NCBI GenBank assembly: GCA_022385805.1
Contig: MU277676.1
Span: 307,568 to 371,567, forward strand
Reading direction: 5' to 3'
Source: Pilatotrama ljubarskyi
Lineage: Eukaryota > Basidiomycota > Agaricomycetes > Polyporales > Polyporaceae
DNA: 64,000 bases
Part shown: piece after piece, positions 1-11,220 of the stretch
How the letters are laid out: each line of letters starts with the position of its first letter
Position numbering within the stretch: position 1 is the first letter of the stretch
Made by a program: the position numbers and the translations under genes
The notes under the pieces: generated by a model
The model's input: only the letters and a program-made list of their open reading frames with translations
Databases searched by the model: none
Told to the model about the DNA's origin: nothing

Positions 1-598
1 AATGAGCAGCGCCTGAACGTGCTCTACAGTGTGACGGCCGGGCTCAGGGTCAAGCATGCGTCCAACTTCGCCATGTACTCCGGGCTGATGCATATGATTA
101 ATCTCTCAGTCGAACACCTGCACGTTTGACTCGATCGACGCGCTCCGCGGGGCGAGAGACTTGAATGTGGTGTAGCTAAGGATCTATGCAATAGCTGAGT
201 GAGGTCTGGGTCAACAACGGCGTGGGCGCTGGAGCCCTCGCACCGCATTAGCAAGGACTTGTGTACCTGAGTATTTCGCGGTGACGTTTCGAGGTGAATC
301 AGCCTCCGCCTCACTACTGCATCGAGGGCCACGCGGTACTTGCACTTTAAGGGTTCAGGAGAAACAAATGGATTGCAAAAGGTGAGATCCGATGTGGGTT
401 ACAAGTACAAGTAGAATATAGCGAGAGGTATGTTCATCAGCACGTCGCAATGCTCAATAACAAGGCAGCGTTGACTGGCTCGGAACAATTGCATAGAATT
501 TCGATCCAGATGTGTGCGGGGCGGGTAGTGTCCAATATTCGTGACGTTCATACCGGTCGTATGTCCGTGTTCGTGGTCCTCGACGGTGACGAAACCGT
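1..598. other. Intergenic, no gene recognised
   Basis: No open frame here has the composition or splice structure of a fungal gene. The right end probably includes the 3' untranslated region of the minus-strand membrane-protein gene whose stop codon is at 599-601. Anything encoded further left would lie outside the window. Confidence 0.4.
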
Positions 599-1715
599 TC
601 AGGGGTTGATGAGCGGCGCACGCTCCTCGTCCAAGGAGATACCGCCGCGGCCGTGACGCAGCTTCTGGCCAACGCCGATGGCGGCCTTGACGACCCAGAC
701 GAGCGAGAGGATGGCGAAGGCGAGCGCGGACCAATGGATGAACGCCGGGTGGCGCTGGCGCGCGAAGATGGCCCAGAGCGACCAGGCGATCGCGATGCTG
801 GCGGGGAGGTCGCCCTCCGCAGACGAAAACGCGTAGGTGGCAGCGGTGGCCTCCAGGAAGAAGCTGCGGAACAAGTCAACTAATGAGCAAGAAAGTGTAG
901 AGTCTTACAAAGGACGTACAAGGCGAGGAACGCGAAGACTTTGGTCCAGACGCCGGCCGGCTCGACGGCCGCGTTGACGCCGAATGCCTCAAACGCGGTA
1001 AGGATGACGAGGACGGTGGTCCAGCCGTGGTAGAGCGAGAACGGCAGATGTACAAAGATCTCATCCGCAGCGCTCTGGGGCTCGTGGTATTTCTTGACGA
1101 CATAGTAGATGTGCTGTGCCGCAGGGGAGCGTCAGCGTCGGTTCTCGGACCGCAACTCTATTTACAAGGTGACTTACCGTCACTGCGGAGCTCACAAACA
1201 GGGCAAAGATGAAGGCTGTGTAGGGAGACGGTTAGAACGGTGCGGAGCGGGTGCGTAGGACATGCATGCTGCGTACCAACGATGTAGTAGTGCCTCGCCC
1301 ACAGGTTCACGTAGATGGCGTTGAGGACAGCGAGGAGGGGGAGACGCCAGGAGATACCGTCAATGACGACCTGCTTTCCGCCATCGAAAAACTGGTAGAT
1401 GATGGTGCCGAGGAGCAGAAGATGAATGAGAGACCTGGGGGCACGTCAATGTCAGCTGCCGGAAACAAAGGAAAGGTGCAATATGACGTACCAGATGAGG
1501 AATGCCCATGGCGCGGGGGTCACATACGTATCCTTGCCGGTGTAGTAGATGTCGGAGGGCCCTGCGACGGTGTAGACGTTCGAGCCCAAGAACAAGAAGT
1601 ATACTATGACGTTAACGATCTGCAAGGGGCTTCAGCACCGACGGGGACTCCTGTAAGCATGCGCCACACATACCTTGAGCAGGAGACCGTCGGTCCAGGA
1701 GCTGTGGGACGGCAT
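599..1715 (-). CDS. Tryptophan-rich TspO/MBR-like multi-pass membrane protein
   Basis: Six exons close in phase to 274 codons: 1674-1715, 1492-1619, 1277-1434, 1178-1215, 920-1113 and 599-863, all with GT-AG junctions. The protein begins [14 protein letters not shown] and has at least six hydrophobic segments. Near residue 45 it has a proline- and tryptophan-rich stretch ([19 protein letters not shown]), which resembles the 'TPAGYVFSIWGLIYLLL' type segment of tryptophan-rich sensory (TspO/MBR) proteins. TspO-type proteins are small membrane proteins linked to tetrapyrrole or lipid handling. This protein is longer than classical TspO (about 160 residues), so the relation is to the wider family and the function is open. 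It is transcribed divergently from ATG5, with 368 bp between the start codons. The ending, an acidic-to-polar tail after the last helix, looks complete. Confidence 0.72.
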
Positions 1716-2083
1716 TGTTGCGTCGGGCGGCGGAGTGCGTCGGACGAGGAGGGGAGAGACAAGGGGCAGACGGGGAGTGGGGCGTGTGCGTCGAGGCTTT
1801 ATAGGGCGCGCCTGAGCTTGGCGCAGGGATGACCGCAATACAGAGTGCTGGAGACTGCGAGTGTCACTGTACGCACCGGCATGGCGCAACACGCGCAGCT
1901 GCTCTGACGTCAACACCCGGAGACCCCGTGACCGCCACGTGCTCGCCCTGCCATATCGGGGTGCCCAGACGCAACGGTCCCAGTCTCCCGCGTCCCGCCG
2001 GCGCAGCACGCGAGCGTCGCGTGGGACGACGGGCTCGGAGTCGCGCGCACGGACAAGTAGAGACGGCGGCGGCGAGGACGAGG
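1716..2083. promoter_or_regulatory. Shared head-to-head promoter region
   Basis: These 368 bp separate the start codons of two divergent genes, the TspO-like membrane protein (minus) and ATG5 (plus). Both promoters and both 5' untranslated regions must lie here or reach into the neighbour. I see no clear TATA box. A shared promoter is an inference from geometry only. Confidence 0.4.
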
Positions 2084-3248
2084 ATGTCGACCTACGCGCC
2101 CCGACACTCGCCTTCCGCGTTCACCACCCCTGCGTCCACCACCCTCTTCCGCCGCCTCACATGGGAAGGCACTGTCCCCCTCGAGATCCGCGTCGACTCC
2201 AAGGAGCTCCCCGCCAACTCTGACCGCGGCCTCGAGTGCTACTACATCCAGGCTCCCCGCGTCAGCTACCTGCCCCTTCTTGTCCCGGAAATCAAGCGCT
2301 ACCTGCTCGATGTCGTCTTCGATGAAGCCGCCGCTCGGGTGATCAAGGAGGAGGACTGGTGGTTCGAAAGCGAGGAGGGAAGTCTGCTCAAGTGGTACGT
2401 GCGACCTCCTGCTCGCGACCTACATGTCACACATATCCTCCGCACAGGCACTGGCCCATTGGGCTCATCTACGACAACCATACCATTTCTCAGTCGACGA
2501 AGCCGAACGCTATGCCCTCAGTGTTCACACCTCTCCGCCTTATCCTCCACCTCGTCTCTCCGCCGACCGAGAAGCTCCTGCTCTCGCCAAGCGCGGAAGC
2601 CTGCAAACAGGCCTTCATGGGGCAGCTCAAAGAGGCCGACTTCATCCGCTGGGGCAACACCAAACGTATGACCGGACTCCGCAAAGCAGAACAGGACGGT
2701 CTCTGGGAAGGGATCAAAGAACGTACGTCCTGTCGCTGAACACTCCGGCTATTTCCTCGTGCTAACAACACAGCTCTCACCTAGATAACTTTGACGAGTA
2801 CTGGCGCGTCGCATCCAAGATCACCCCAACGACCGCGCCCACCCGGTCCAACTCGCCGCCGCCCCCACCCTCCTCGACATCCCTCCATACCCGGCCGCCC
2901 TCCGCGGACCCGGGCTCGAATAGCGCACCCGACCGCGATGGCGCATCAAGCGTGCGCAATGTCCCCGCCCGCATATACCTCCCGGACGGGCCCATCCTGC
3001 AGGACCTCGTCCCGCCAGTGCTCGACGACGGCTCGATGCACACGCTCGGTGCCTTCCTCACGACGCGCCTGCCGCTCCTCTTCCCGCCTCCGGAGACGGG
3101 GAAGCCCAACCTGGGGTATGCGCTAATACAAGGCGTGCCTGTACCCCCGGAGGCGGAGATGGCGTGGTTGGGGGCGTGTATGGCGGGTGCGGACGGCTGG
3201 GTCAATGTTTGTGTAGGGCTGCTACGGGAGGGCGCGCGATACCCCTGA
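2084..3248 (+). CDS. ATG5: Autophagy protein Atg5
   Basis: Three exons (2084-2394, 2448-2722, 2785-3248) join in phase to 349 codons. Atg5 is covalently linked to the ubiquitin-like Atg12. The conjugate, with Atg16, acts as the E3-like factor that lipidates Atg8 on the growing autophagosome membrane. The N-terminal half carries the conserved Atg5 signature: RRLTWEGTVPLEIRVDSKEL, then YYIQAPRVSYLPLLVPEI, followed by the KEEDWWFE stretch and, across intron 1, WHWPIGLIYD. A lysine-bearing helix in KRYLLDVVFDEAAARVIKEED is in the place expected for the Atg12 acceptor region. A proline/serine-rich insert of about 60 residues (around 205-265) separates this from the C-terminal ubiquitin-like fold, which ends with GWVNVCVGL. 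I chose the ATG at 2084 because the conserved block starts about 20 residues later; an open frame extends further upstream but lacks conservation. Confidence 0.95.
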
Positions 3249-3838
3249 AGTTGCGTCGCTGGAGGTCTTTTGTATTGTACTGTACGTGCCCTTGCTTATG
3301 AAGATGTGGGCTACATGTTTGCCTTAGACAGGGTTCCGCACCGGTCTACTCTTGCATCGATATTGATGGCCATCGAGTTCCGGGAGTGCAACAGCCTCCC
3401 GGTCTCCATTGAGTTGAGCTGGGATGAAGCAGATCTCACTATGCCCCGCCGTAAGCTTCAAGAGAGCGATTCCCTGCAGCTGCCGTCCACAGTTCAGCGT
3501 CAACGGGGCGGCCACCTATATATACCCAGACGACATCTGCCACGTTGAAGCGCCTTCGACCTTATCGACAGTAGGATCGCACTCGCAGTCCTCTCGCGCA
3601 CAATTTATGTACATTCCTCCTCCCACTAGGGCGAACAGGGAAACCGGACTTGAGGTAAGTTGAGATCCTGCGCTCGGCGACTCTTGAAGCTGACTATCCC
3701 AGTGCTCCGTGACAGTTTACTAGTACAACGGCGGCGTTCCCGCAAGCCAGGGCTTATCAAAGCGCGGTAATGCCCCTTCACACTTAGTATATGCCGCCAT
3801 ATATGCTGACGTCGGAACGCTAGTGCCCCGTATCAGAC
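3249..3838. other. Intergenic between ATG5 and F-box-like gene
   Basis: About 590 bp contain the ATG5 3' end and the promoter of the next plus-strand gene. A TATATATA run lies near 3518-3526, which is too far from the next start codon (3839) to assign with confidence. No coding sequence is recognised. Confidence 0.4.
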
Positions 3839-5193
3839 ATGGCGCCCCTTGCCATGAGCCTACCAGAGGAACTATGGGACCGCATCATCGACGAGTATTC
3901 TCCGCGCGACTTCGAGTACCGCCTCTACGATAGCCGTGATTATCGCGCAAGGAGCGTTCTATGGGCGTGCTGCCTCGCGTGCCGGAATTGGTCGCCTCGG
4001 AGCCGTTTGTGGTTGTACTACGACGTAGAACTACAAGGCCACGATCGCGTCTGCAGCTTTCTTCGGCCTATCAGGGAGAATCCGTTTCTGGCAGAGCTAG
4101 TTCACCGCCTAACCATCCACCCGAAAATTGCTGGCCGACACAGACGCAGCCCTACCTCCTACATACCCTTCGCCGCCATTGAGATGTTCAAGAAGCTTTC
4201 CAAGGTGCAATGCCTGGAGCTCGTCGGTCTATTCTGGGAAGACTACCCGCCAATGTACTATGCGTCCATCGCGCGCTTCCCGATCACAGAGCTCACCTTG
4301 TCAGTGAGCCCCGCAACATGGACCCAGGTGTTCCGGCTTGTTTGGGCCCTGAAGGAGCGGAAGAGCCTCCACCTGCAAGCTTGCAGTGTGTCGAATCCGG
4401 CGTCGCTCACCGCCTCCGATTTAGAGAGGATCAGTTCATTGGCCGAGCGGAGACCTCGATGCAAGGCTCTACGGAGGCTGATAATCCAGGTGCCCCACCG
4501 TGCCATTGTACTGTGCAGCGTAGCTCAACTACGTGTCCCTGACGTTTCGCCTGTCACCATTGCCAGGATCACGACATCTTCTTTGCCAACTTCCCGCCAA
4601 GATCGGCATTTGGCAATGCCTTTGTGGAGCTCGTGTTGCCCTGGTGGAGATATCCCATGGGAAGGCCTCTATTGCATGAAGAAGTTCGCAGTGAGTTTGC
4701 TTGTGTTGAAACCATCGGTACGACCTCCAACAGCTCGTGCTCACCTTGCAAATACATTTACGTAGGCAGGAAGCCCTTCTTCGACTGGATATCGTGCCTC
4801 TCCTCGCTAGAGAGATTGATCTTTATCTCGCGCCTCGACATCTGGGACATCGTACAGGGAGCAGATGAATTTCCGCCCTGGATACTCTGGGTCATCTCGC
4901 GGGTGAACTCGAATGCGGATATCGCTCTCCGTCTAATCTGCCTCAAGTTCGCCGGAGGATGGGCACGCATGCGGGATGATGGATGGTTTCGAATTGCTTT
5001 CTGGGAGGCGCTCTTTACACCCCCTTTTCGAGAGGTCCTCCGTGCTTTGAAAGTACCGTGCAAACTGGTGCTCGAGATGCCGTGGTCATACGCGCGCGAC
5101 CCGGACGGATTAATATTCTCCGGGTGGTGGAAGACCGAGCTGGCGGTGCGACTGCCAGGGTTCGACGCGGAAGTCCGAACGATCGCAGCGTAG
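3839..5193 (+). CDS. F-box-like protein
   Basis: Three exons (3839-4489, 4567-4690, 4766-5193) give 400 residues. The N-terminus, MSLPEELWDRIIDEYSP after the first methionines, is typical of the degenerate F-box helix in basidiomycete proteins, followed by LWACCLACRNWSPRSRLWLYYDVEL, where an alpha-helix carries the conserved Cys-Leu...W..R pattern. The rest lacks a recognisable repeat but has scattered leucine-rich stretches of the type seen in fungal F-box proteins. The usual role of this family is substrate selection by SCF ubiquitin ligases through Skp1; that role is inferred from the N-terminus only. Agaricomycetes carry hundreds of such genes and many evolve quickly. Intron 1 begins GTGCCC, a weak donor, so the first junction is the least certain; the other is a good GTGAGT. 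Confidence 0.75.
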
Positions 5194-5730
5194 CAGGTGA
5201 GTACCCGGAGTGCGTCCGCCGTAGTTGCGTTGCATCCCGATGCAATGCTTGATTTTCCAGAGACATGGTTGATGCAAGCATCTCCCTCAGCTCGAACGCC
5301 TGGGTTCCTACGCCTCAGTTGGCCGTCGTCTAGGGACGGCGATACACGCTGAACTCGAGGCTTGATCGTCCCAGTCCTGGCCCCGTTCGACCCCTTTTAC
5401 AACATGACCCCTTCCTGGCGCTTTCCTCCGCACCCTCGTCTCTTCGAACCCACTAATTGACGTATTGGAATCCTATAAACTATCTTTCTTGACACGACTT
5501 ACCGTCGGATACGGTATTCGATACCCTATGCATGCAGGTCTTTCCCCACGCATCTTCACGACACCTCGTAGCATACCTCCACTCAAACCACACGGAGTGG
5601 TCCCCCGGCCCTGGGTTGGAGCAATCAAGTTGGACTGGTAATGCATATTATCCGCCCTCTATACTAGAATATCCACGTAAATAAGTCTTGATGGAACAGT
5701 TGAGAGCTACCCGCACAAGTGTGCTATCGA
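5194..5730. other. Convergent intergenic region
   Basis: The F-box-like gene (plus) and the DUF218 gene (minus) end toward each other across about 540 bp. The stretch should hold both 3' untranslated regions. I see no coding frame, repeat or RNA gene in it. Confidence 0.4.
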
Positions 5731-6927
5731 CTACTTCAGGTCTTCCCATGGAAGGCGCCCTGGATATACAGCGGTCTGCCCACCCTCCCCTCTCCCTGGA
5801 CACCAGTTGAGAAGCGCGCCGAGCTCGGGCGCGGACGAGTAGTATGAGTGAAACCGCAGGAACGGATTCCGCGCGCGGCGCTTCGCGAGGAGGATTCCAT
5901 GGCATCCGTATGTGTCCTGGGTATATGGGAGGTATCCGTTCTGTAGCTATGTAGCGCGTCTATCGTCAGTCTCTCTCCAGGAGCTTTCACTCAGGACGGG
6001 ACGAACCTCGCCCTGCTGCGCGCTCGCGCCGTTCTGCGCTTCCCCCTCCGCGTCGATCCCGATGTACTCGAAGCGCGTCTCGGGCCACTTGAGCGCAGCG
6101 CGGTGCAGCTCGGTGAACCGGCGGCGCTTCATCTCGTACCCGACGACGGTGATTCTCGCGGGGTAACGTCCCGTGTATTCGTGAAAGCGCGCGATGGAGA
6201 ACAGGAGGTTTTGGTACGAGTCGAGCGCGTAGTTCTCCGTCGTCGCACGGACGGACTCGCCTGAGGGCGAGGAGGTTGTGGGGAGGAGGTCGGAGACGCG
6301 CGCGAGACGCATGTACGACTCTGCTTCGGTCGTGGTAGACGAGGAACGCGTTTGACCGCTACTCTTCTCTCAGCGAAACAGCACGCACGCGCAAGGGGAA
6401 CCTTTAACCCACCCGCTGAATACGAGTAGTGAGTGCTCGTCTTGCCGCGCAAGTTCAGCACTGGGGCCAGTCAGTACCCGCTGCAGATAGGCGTAGCATA
6501 CCACGTACGCTGCAGCTATGTGCTTGAAGAAGGCAGCTATGCGTCCCCCGCCGCGCTGGTACGGCTCGAGCACCCACTGGTCCTCGTCGAAACGCGCCTC
6601 CACGGTCGTCCCCTTCCATATCGCGTGCCCGGGCACCATTATCAGGTGATATATCTCCTCCAGCGCAGCTTCTCGCGCAATTGTGTCCCATATGGCCCGT
6701 GGGGGAGCGTACGGCGCATCATACTCGTCCGGGGAGGAGAAGTACCATGCGAGGTTGACGAGAAACGAGACCGCAGCGAAGGCGGCGAGGAGCAGGAATC
6801 CGAGATTAGTCACTCGCGCTCGAGTCAGAAGAATCTCTCGGGTACTCCGGTAGTGTCTCGAGCCCCCTGGATGCCGTCGAAAGTGGTCGCGGCGGACGGA
6901 GGAGAGGGAGACAGGCAGAGGCAGCAT
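5731..6927 (-). CDS. DUF218-domain membrane-anchored protein
   Basis: Three exons (6413-6927, 6007-6358, 5731-5940) close in phase to 358 codons. Residues about 45-65 form one hydrophobic segment (LGFLLLAAFAAVSFLVNLAW), so the protein is probably a type II membrane protein with the catalytic-like domain on the far side. After it come LIMVPGHAIW and LLVFSGGQTRS, which are the first two strands and glycine loop of the DUF218 (SanA-like) fold, then SYQNLLFSIARF, ITVVGYEMKRRRF and the C-terminal NGYLPYTQDTYGCHG. This set matches a conserved fungal DUF218 family of unknown biochemical function. The start was placed at the ATG at 6927; an open frame continues to a GTG at 6993 but has no ATG. The last exon, 70 codons long, is fixed by a strong CTACAG acceptor. 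Confidence 0.85.
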
Positions 6928-7572
6928 AGCTGCTTTCCGTAGACGCCCATACAACTCAAGTACACGAGCATGCTGTGCAGCCAACTTTCGCACGCTACTC
7001 TAACGATCGCGGAATCCAATGCCCAGCTCGGATTTGTCGAGCAAGCTCGCTCCTAGGTCAAGCTTCAAGCTTCAAGGCCTCACGCATGCAAGATCTACCA
7101 GCGCAAGACCGCGGATAACAACAGATATGGCATAAACACGTTCGACGATACGATGATGGACAATGGACACACTAGACACTGATCGTACAACAGACAACAA
7201 CGGATGAGACTGACTCCAGGCATCGTACAAAGAGAAAACCGCCCTCCCCCCGAATCCAGAAGGAAGAACAAGACAGAGGACCGAGAACAAGATGAAGGAC
7301 AACTGATGGATGGTTGGGCGACCGGCACGCCCGGAGTCTGCGAGTGCGAGTGAGTACGTGACGGTGGGATGGACGCTCGCGATGTATGCATGCTACAAGT
7401 TGCAAGAAAAGCGACGATGAGTGGTGAGGCGACAATCGAAGTCGGTGACCTGATCGAGGGTGGGTGGGCCTGGCTGCTGCCTGGCGGCTAAAATAACGAA
7501 GATCCAGGATCGAGTGGAGGTTTCGGGAGAAACGGAGGAGAGTCACGCAAGACGAGTGACGACGCAGGCCGC
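6928..7572. other. Intergenic between two minus-strand genes
   Basis: This holds the promoter of the DUF218 gene and the 3' region of the ankyrin gene. A GTAAGA donor immediately before the ankyrin stop codon and a GTTATTTTAG acceptor near 7494 would allow an alternative last exon reaching into this stretch. I see no independent gene. Confidence 0.35.
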
Positions 7573-10500
7573 TCAAGTCTTACCCGTGAGCGTCTGTACG
7601 AAGCCCCTGATCCCCCCAAACCGCGCCTTCACGCCCGAACTCACGGCCGCGCTCGCGCTGCCCCCGCTCCCGCCGCCATTGCGCACATGCCCAAACGGCG
7701 AGCTCGCGCCGGAGCGCGGGAACGAGTCGTACGCGACGATGCCCATCTTCATGAGCTTGACGTTGTTCGCGCGCGCGCGCTGCCGCTCGCGCTCCTGGTC
7801 GCTCATGCTTCGCTGCGGGACGATGTCCGGGGACCCGTGCCGCGGCGGCGCGGTCGAGACGCGCGAGAGAGGCACGCCGAACGACGAGCTGTTCGAGGGC
7901 GGGCTGGCGTCAAGGTAGTAGCGCGAGGCGGGGTCTGGTGTGCGGGAACGGATCATCCTTGGGGGGCTGAGGGTGGGAGAAGGCGAGGAGATGAGGGGAA
8001 GAGTGCGGGAGCTGGCGGGCAGCGCGCGGCTTGAGTGGTTCTCGTCCGCGGAACTCGACGACCTCGAATTGTACAGGACGCTGCTCGAAAGAGACGGCTT
8101 GTGTCCGGGAGAGAGGAAACCTGGGGAAGAGTCCCCTGTCTCGCCTGGGTTGGAATCAGTACCACACCCACAGCGTATTTGATTCGCCAGGAACTCACCA
8201 TCGGCAGTGTGGGGCCTCCTCGGTTTAGACCGCCTCGGCGGTCTTCCCTCGCCCGGCCTCTCCTCCAGACTAAACTTCCTCAACGCCCCCTCCGAAGGAT
8301 GCGGTTTCAGCCTCCCGTCCGGACTCCTCCCACTGGGCGTCGTCGGGCTCCCGTATGGTGTCTCCCCGCCCCCGCTCCCCGCCAACCGCTCCAACTCTCT
8401 CTCCCGCTCACGTTCCTTAAACCGACGCTCGATCGCCAACGTCTCCCCATACGCAGCGAGCTTTGCGCTCAACGGCGTCCGCCCGCTCCCAGCCCCAGCG
8501 GCGCCAAGCGCTGCACTGCCGTTCCCGCTCCCGAGCCCGAGTCCGGGCAGCTCGATGTCGAGGTCCTCCATCTCGAGGATGCTCTTCTGCGCGCGCTGCA
8601 CGAGCGCCTCCGCCTGGGCGTGCGACGAGATCGCGCGGATGTCGATGTCGAGCGGGGGCGCGCGCAGCCGGGGCGACACCGCGCGGGAGGCGTCGGACGT
8701 GCGCCTGGAGACGGATGAGTCGGTGCGGCTGCGCGCGTTCTCTTTGTCGCGCGAGTCGTCCATTGATTCTGCGGGTACGGAAACGGGGAGGTCGATGGAG
8801 GGCGGGAGCTCGAGCGTCATTGCGTCCGGGGAGCGGATCTGCAGTCCGAGTCCAAGAGTGGACCCTGCGGTGGGAAGCGGCGTCTGAGGGGCGCTCGCGC
8901 TGGCGTCTGTGCTCGTGCTCATACTTCCGATGCTGTCGCCGCGACCGCGGTTGTCAACACCATGTATCCCAAGGAAGTTCGGACGGCTACCATGGCGGGA
9001 CTCCGCCTCGGACGATTGTGATTGCTGAGACTGCCGCGACCCTGAGGACAGCATCACGTCGGACGGGAGTGGCTGAGGCGGAGGCCTGTTGATGCTGAAC
9101 GGGCAGTCGAACGCAGAACCGTCGGCCTGCGCCGTTGTCGGCGACGGGAGCGGCGACGAATCATGCGAGATCTGCGAGCCAGCTGAGGGTCGTCGCCGTC
9201 TCGCGCCCGTCTTCAGCTCGTTCAAGCGTGATTTGCCCTCCCCTGCGAGCGCGAGGCCCAGTCCGAGGCGGGGCGAGATCACCTCCCCATATCCGTCTTC
9301 CTCGTCATCGTCGTCCGCCGCGACGTCACACTCCCGCCGCGTCCGCGCATCAGCAGTGGCAGCGCTTTCAGAGTCGCGGTTGGGCGCGGACGGGTGCCGC
9401 GGGCTGTCTCCGGCGGTGCCGGCCCGGCGTTCCCCCCGGAGGGAACTCACGCTGCTGCAGGCCTTGACATTGAGCCCAGAGCGTTTCTTCGACACCGGCT
9501 GCACAAACTCAGAGGGCGCAGAGTCGAACCTAAGCGAGCGCGCAGGCCCGTCTGTGTGCGAGTGCGTCAACGGAGGTGGATGGGACTGGCTGGACGACGT
9601 CGACCGCTGGTGCGGACGGAGGATTCCAGGACGCGGTGGTGGGCTTCGGTGGCCTTGAAGGTGAGACTGCGTCGGCAAAACTTGTTGGGATAGTGGAGGT
9701 GAGGAGGGGTACGCCCTAGCCTCAGTCGTGCCACTCGAGCTCGAGCCCGAGCCGGACCGTGCACGGAGGCGTTCGGCTGAGAGCTTCCGGTGCAGCTCGA
9801 CGGCGAGCGGGGGGAACCCGGGACCCATCGTAGATGCACTCTCGCTCATCAGCCTGCCCCGGCTGCTCGGGATCGTCGTGATGTGCGGCGAGCCGTCTGC
9901 GGACGACAATAGGCCCGACTCCGATGCCCGTGCGCGCAGCGGCGACTGAGATGAAGTACCCCTGCTCCGATCGGCCTCGCGCTCCGGGGCCGGAGAGGGG
10001 GACGCGGAGGTGAACGCGGAGCTAGAAGACGCGTAGCCGGAAAGGCTCTCTCTGCTGTCGGGCGTCGCGGGTAGCCCGGGCGTCGACGCCGAGGAATCCC
10101 CGGCGGACTTCTTGAACATGTGCAGGAGCGAGATCTTGCCCCTGAGCCTTCCTGGTGTGGAAGAGACAGAGGCCGATGCGGACGGTTCGGCATCGGTGCC
10201 GGCCGACCGCGGTCTGCGCGAGGAGAAGGACGGGCGGCCGGACGACTTGCTGGGATGTGAGTTGTGCGTCTGGCTCTGCGCGTACGGAGCGGGGTCGAAT
10301 ATGTGCGGGAGGGACGGCCGCCTCGGGTACGACTCGTGCGATGCTGACGTCTCTGGCGAAGAGTCTGCAGATGCAGACTCTGTGATAGGAGCCGGTGACG
10401 TCGTGAACGACGCATCAAAGTGCAGCTGCCCCGATGACGGGGGCGTCGGTAATGTCGGCCTAACTCTGTGCAGGGCGTTGTCGATCGAGCGCTTCACCTT

Positions 10501-11220
10501 GATCTTCTTCTCGATGACTTTGCACTCGAGCGACTCGAGACGTGACGTCGGCTCGGGGTCCGGTTCGGGGACGCTGCCAAGCACTTCGCGCTCGCGCAGG
10601 TCCTTGTCCTTCTCGTGCGTCCATTGACTTATCAGGTCAGCACACCGGGTCCAGCCGTTCTGGCGCGCGAGCATTTCGGGGGTCACGCCATGCTTGTCTG
10701 CGCGGTCGGGGTGGGCGCCGTGCAGGAGGAGGGTGAGGACAACGTTCTCGTGTCCGTTTGCTGCGGCGAAATGCAGGGGGGTTGCCCCGGAGGATCCCAC
10801 GATGGGGGCGGAAGTGTCCCTGTGTCTATCGCTCGAGTACTTGCGAGGTAGTCTGCGGAGACACGCATGGTGGAGGTTATTCTTGCGACTGTCATCACAG
10901 GGACGGGTCAGCAACTCACCTGGGGGCGTTGACATCCGCTCCACGGTCGATGAGCAGACGGACAATGAGGTCGTTTCCGCCTGAGCTCGCTACGTGAAGG
11001 GGGAGGACGCCGTCCACGGCCGAGTTGACGGGTTGGCCGTGATCGAGAGCATAAGTTACGAGACCAAGGTTGCCAGAGGAGGCGGCTGAGTGAAGACCAA
11101 GATGGGGGACTAGAATGCACGATCAGTATACTACGGCAGACGGCGTAGAAGATGAACCATACAGTCGAGAGTAACATTGTACTTCGCCTCGGCGCGCTGG
11201 GTCCTGGACACACCAGGCAT
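7573..11220 (-). CDS. Ankyrin-repeat protein with long disordered serine-rich tail
   Basis: Four exons (11163-11220, 10920-11109, 8199-10852, 7573-8144) give 1157 residues. The first about 190 residues hold ankyrin repeats: HLGLHSAASSGNLGLVTYAL, VLPLHVASSGGNDLIVRLL with DRGADVNAP, and TPLHFAAANGHENVVLTLLL with GAHPDRADKHGVTPEMLA. These form a protein-binding surface. The remaining 950 residues are low-complexity and rich in Ser, Pro and Arg, with short polyacidic (DDDDEED) and charged helical stretches (ERRFKERERERELERLAG). No enzyme domain is seen, so a scaffold or regulatory role is the fair inference. The ATG at 11220 was chosen because the short first exon (MPGVSRTQRAEAKYNVTLD) joins in phase to the first repeat. 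The last intron (8145-8198) is 54 nt and contains no stop. The final codons could also be spliced further downstream through a GTAAGA donor. Confidence 0.85.
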
